This document shows, in pieces, positions 60,311 through 64,000 of a stretch of DNA of 64,000 nucleotides. Under the pieces are notes generated by a model, which worked only from the letters and a program-made list of their open reading frames with translations, had not been told where the DNA came from and ran no database searches. The translations under genes were made by a program, and so were the position numbers. Each line of letters starts with the position of its first letter. The stretch's first letter is position 1. The DNA is from Drosophila miranda (Eukaryota; Arthropoda; Insecta; Diptera; Drosophilidae), in assembly GCF_003369915.1 (NCBI RefSeq), contig NC_046676.1, forward strand, positions 17,156,001 to 17,220,000. The letters are read 5' to 3'.

Positions 60311-63300
60311 TCCAAACGGAAGACGCGACGCGCTCAAATCGGTTCGGAAATCGAATATCGCCCAGACGCTACAATAAATATATATATATACATATATCTG
60401 TATATTCGGAATATATATAGGAAAGCGTTTCCTCGTAACCGAAGCACGAAAACTCGTTGCACGCCAACGACGGACGGCGCATGCGCGGCAGCAGCTGGTG
60501 GCATACTTCTAACAGTCAGTGCCTCCTTTGTTCAGTGTTTAGTGTGCCTCATAGTGTGATATGGAGCAGCAGCAACGGCAGCAGCAACATAACTGCAACA
60601 TCTGAAAAGGTACACAATGTGCAATGTGCAACACTCGGCCGTGCCCCGCGGAGGCAGAGAGCAGCGCAGAACTTTCTATTTTCTTTACTGTTTCGACGAG
60701 GGTCTTTCGCTGGCCATTCAAAACGTATTCAATCGCACGTATGCTGGCCAGAATTTGAATCCGAGAATCGCTCTGGAATACAAAATGGAGCATACACATA
60801 TTTCATAAGAGAATTCCCGATGGTTATATAATGAATGCATGTGCCCCCAACCCCCAACCCACAACGGCTTTGCCTTTAAACATGGCCAAAGTCCTCCTTC
60901 TCCTCCTCCACCTCCACCTCCACCGCCTCCTTCTCCACCTGCAACTCCTCCACAGCATTTGAGTGAACTTTATCGTTTGCTATGTGCTAAAATGCACAAT
61001 TTCTACCTGGGCTGTGGCCCCAGCCGTAAAGCAAAAAGCCACTAAAGAATAATGATATATGTCGAGAGTCGTACAGACATGGTATATACATATATATGGC
61101 ATATGGCATATAGAGTGCGGAGTCGGGGTCTGTATTTGTGTGAATTTACCTTAGTTAATGGCGTTTTTCCGTTTGGTTCTGTTTGGGATTGGATTGTCTC
61201 TGTGTGTCGAAGCCGATATCTTGGATAGCTTGCACTTACGTGACTCGATCGAAATGCATTAATGTACAATGTACAATGTACTCGTACTCGTACTTCATGA
61301 AGTCTACTATTCTTGGGCCCAAAGTTTGCTGGCGGTTTTAAGAGCTTTTTTTTTACCTATGAACTCTATTTAATGCCCTCTGACTTTGCCTTTTTCTCGC
61401 TCTGCCATCTACCATCTGTCTCTCTCTCTCTCTCTCTTTCTGTCTTCTCTTTTAAGCCATGGAGCACCATGGCCGCAGATTTCCTGTACCATGAGTCACA
61501 CTCTACCTGTGGCAGAAAAAAAAAAACAACTAAAAAAGATACCAGATACCAGATACAGATACAAAATGTTCAGTTGGAAACACATGAAAATTGCTGGCCA
61601 AAGAGAGAGAGAGGTAGAAGCAAAAGCTCATTGTTTCGGGCTTTGTGGCACGCTTTATTGTTGCAATCTTTGCCGCCTCCCCTCATTGTTGTCCAGCCAT
61701 TGAATGGAGTGCAATCTGCACTTCCTCATATAGAACATGGAATACAAGTAGCCACATAATATACCCTGGCTAGGGGTACTCTCTTTCGTTGGTATTTTCC
61801 CAAAATTAAGCTCAATTCTTGGAGGCGAACTCCATGGCGAACCGAACGGGTTTTCGAGTGGATTTCCAAATATTTACTCATTAGCGTATTCAGTGCGTTT
61901 CCAGCAAAATATACTTGGGGTTTTTTTTTTGTCGATTTTTATTCAATGAAAATCGGTTTCGATAGAGCCCCCCCCCACCCCTTCAGGCTTTTGCTGGATC
62001 TATTCTAAATAGAATTTCGCCATTAATGTCGTTTGGGCTTTTTTGATGGCCTTAATTTCGCCATAGACCGAAAAAAACGGGGGGTTAAAGGGGGTATGGA
62101 ATGGAATGGATTGGCACGGAGATAATACTAAATTTAGTCGCTGCTGCTCTCGTTACCATTGTGCAATGACCTAAATCATGGACACAAAATCAGAGACGAG
62201 CTCATTTTTGGACTTTTTTGTGTTGGCCATCAATTGGTGGTTGGCCAAAAAGCTTACTATTCATTTGCACATAAATGGGCAGGCGGCACGCGGACCTGGA
62301 ACTTGGCTTGGACTTGGACTTGGGACAGCCTCGATGGTGGATGGTCGATGGTCGATGGTCGATGGTCGATGGCCGATGGCCGATGGTCGGTTTTGGGGGA
62401 TAAAGTTTTGGGTTTCTTTTTGTTTTGGTGGAGAAAGTAACCGCTGGGCCAAGAGCTAGCTAGCTCTTTCTCTCTCTCTCTCTCTCTCTCTAGTTTTGTG
62501 CGTCTTTTGTTGTGGTTTCATAATTCGCCAGCAACAAATGCTTGGCAACAAATGTTGCGGCAAACATTCCGTTGGCAACAGCTGGAAACAAAAAAAAAAA
62601 AACGTTTGTCTTCGCGAGGCACTAAAAACATTCAGATACAAAGATACAAACAAACCGGTTCAAATTGGGTCGTAGTACTTTTGAGTGCAATTGTTACCTT
62701 TTTTCTTTTTCTTTTTTTTGTTTCTTCCACTCATTATAGCCGCTATTATGTTGGCTCTTGTTCGGTTTTCTTGGCACGCGCCAAAACAGCAGATATCCAA
62801 TCGAATCCAATCCAAAACCCACTCCGATGGGGGCTCCATTATTTTGTAATGGACATGATTCGATTCGGTTAGCATAGGTCAGGCGTAGACCCCCCCGAAC
62901 CCTTTGGGGCCTTCCGCGGGGGTAACCTTGCTGGTTCTTCCACCTTCTACCATGTTTTGCCTGATGGCTGATACATATATAGATCTATATCTATGGGAAT
63001 AACGGTTATTGTGCTGACAAACCGATTACCGATGGAACTGCTCTCGACTGGCACCAGTTCTTGCTGTTGTTCGGGCGCGTGACTGAAATATCAGCTGAAA
63101 GCAGCGTCACGTCACGCCACACAATACACAGTACTACGGCTATACTATATCGTATTCATATATGCAGTAGATCCATGCTTTATGGAACTTTCAATCTCCT
63201 TTCGAAGATCGGAGCACCGAGACGGGTTCAACAGGTTTTTTTTTTTTTTTGGCCAGACTCTGTTGTCATTGTGGTGGCTATTCTTCGCGACACTCGACGC

Positions 63301-64000
63301 CAAGCAGCTGTTTATTTATGTAAATAATATGTGTTCACAAAGATATATACCCTCTTCGTGCTGGGGGGCTCCATCGAGGCTATATGGACCCCAAACAGCC
63401 ATAGGATTGCTCTATACTATGGTTCTTCTATCCCACAAAGAGTGTACAGTGTTTCACATGATTGTAATCCCCACCATGCATCGAAAAATACACAATCTTT
63501 TTGGAAATTCTTCCATACCATCTCTTTGGATCTTCGGATCTTCTGATCTTGGCAAAAAAGAAACAGAAACCTTGCAAAAACAGAAAACTGTTACGCCTTG
63601 ATGCAATTTATTTATGATGTGTATGGGTCTGTTTTTTTTGTCGCTGTTGCTGACATTGACATTTGCTGAGGCTGACAAAACTGCGTCTCTTGGCAGTCGA
63701 GAGCCATCAGCAGCAGGGGGGGGGAGTGGGGGAGGGGTCTGCAGGATGTCCAGCTGAATGCCTCCTGGGAGTGGGGAGCGGGCAGCGGGGAGCGGGGAGC
63801 GGGGAGTCTGTCTCGAGTGCCGATCGGCCCCTTTGTCGGCTCTGAACTTCTCTCAAGTCGAAGAGCAAGAACCGTAGCAGCCTTCGTCTGCGGAATGTGA
63901 AGAGGCAGAGATCCGAGTTCAATGGTCAATGGTCGGTGGAAAGACGGCAGCACCTTCAACCTCTGCCTGTGGGCAGCTCAAGTCTGCCCACAACCCATAA
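60311..64000. other. non-coding remainder of the window
   Basis: After the probable leader exon there is only simple-sequence-rich DNA: (TA)n about 60379-60393, (CT)n about 61418-61440, a GATGGTC heptamer array at about 62331-62389, (CT)n about 62466-62492, T runs, and GGGGAGC repeats about 63774-63807. No coding exon was recognised on either strand. Confidence 0.5.
62331..62389 (+). repeat. heptamer tandem repeat (GATGGTC), about eight copies
   Basis: Seven-base units, the later ones changed to GATGGCC. No function is evident. Confidence 0.75.

Overview
This is a eukaryotic window, almost certainly Drosophila. The introns are short (53-91 bp) with GT...AG ends, the core promoters are of fly type (DRE, M1BP motif, Inr+DPE), the long AT-rich non-coding stretches are full of CA, GA and T microsatellites, and the proteins match fly families from end to end. 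BubR1, maleless (mle) and Src42A lie side by side, as in cytological region 42A of D. melanogaster, so the segment is Muller element C. The repeats and degree of divergence suggest the obscura group (pseudoobscura, persimilis or miranda). In D. miranda Muller C is the neo-X. That species assignment is inference.

Layout. Bases 1-7.5 kb are non-coding and rich in simple sequence. From 7.5 to 13.1 kb there are two tandem minus-strand SLC17-type anion/phosphate transporter genes with matching exon plans and tiny first coding exons. From 13.1 to 15.1 kb is non-coding. From 15.08 to 40.47 kb is a direct tandem array of four BubR1 spindle-checkpoint kinase genes, all minus strand, in units of about 6.2-6.6 kb. 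Units 1-3 each end in a ~1.1 kb non-autonomous rolling-circle (Helitron-like) element. Each gene is preceded by 1, 3, 1 or 7 copies of a 162-bp minisatellite that carries a DRE (TATCGATA) site. Copies 1-3 are open through the kinase domain; copy 4 has a one-base deletion that removes the kinase. From 40.8 to 45.4 kb is mle, the RNA helicase of the dosage-compensation complex. It shares a divergent promoter with Src42A, whose first two coding exons (myristoylated N-terminus and SH3 domain) lie at 46.6 and 51.9 kb on the plus strand. The rest of Src42A is not in the window. The last 12 kb, presumably its large intron, holds an intronless, GC-rich proteasome alpha-subunit gene of Prosalpha6T type with its own DRE, and a free-standing TATA/Inr/DPE core promoter near 60.28 kb.

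The most unusual feature is the BubR1 array. Replacement and promoter differences show an A-B-A-B order: copies 1 and 3 have a broken DRE, copies 2 and 4 an intact one. In the kinase half the pattern switches to adjacent-pair similarity (1=2, 3=4), which implies duplication of a dimer followed by gene conversion. Amplification of a chromosome-segregation gene, next to mle and with GA-rich MSL-site-like motifs in the interspersed Helitrons, would fit a young sex chromosome. That last step is a hypothesis.
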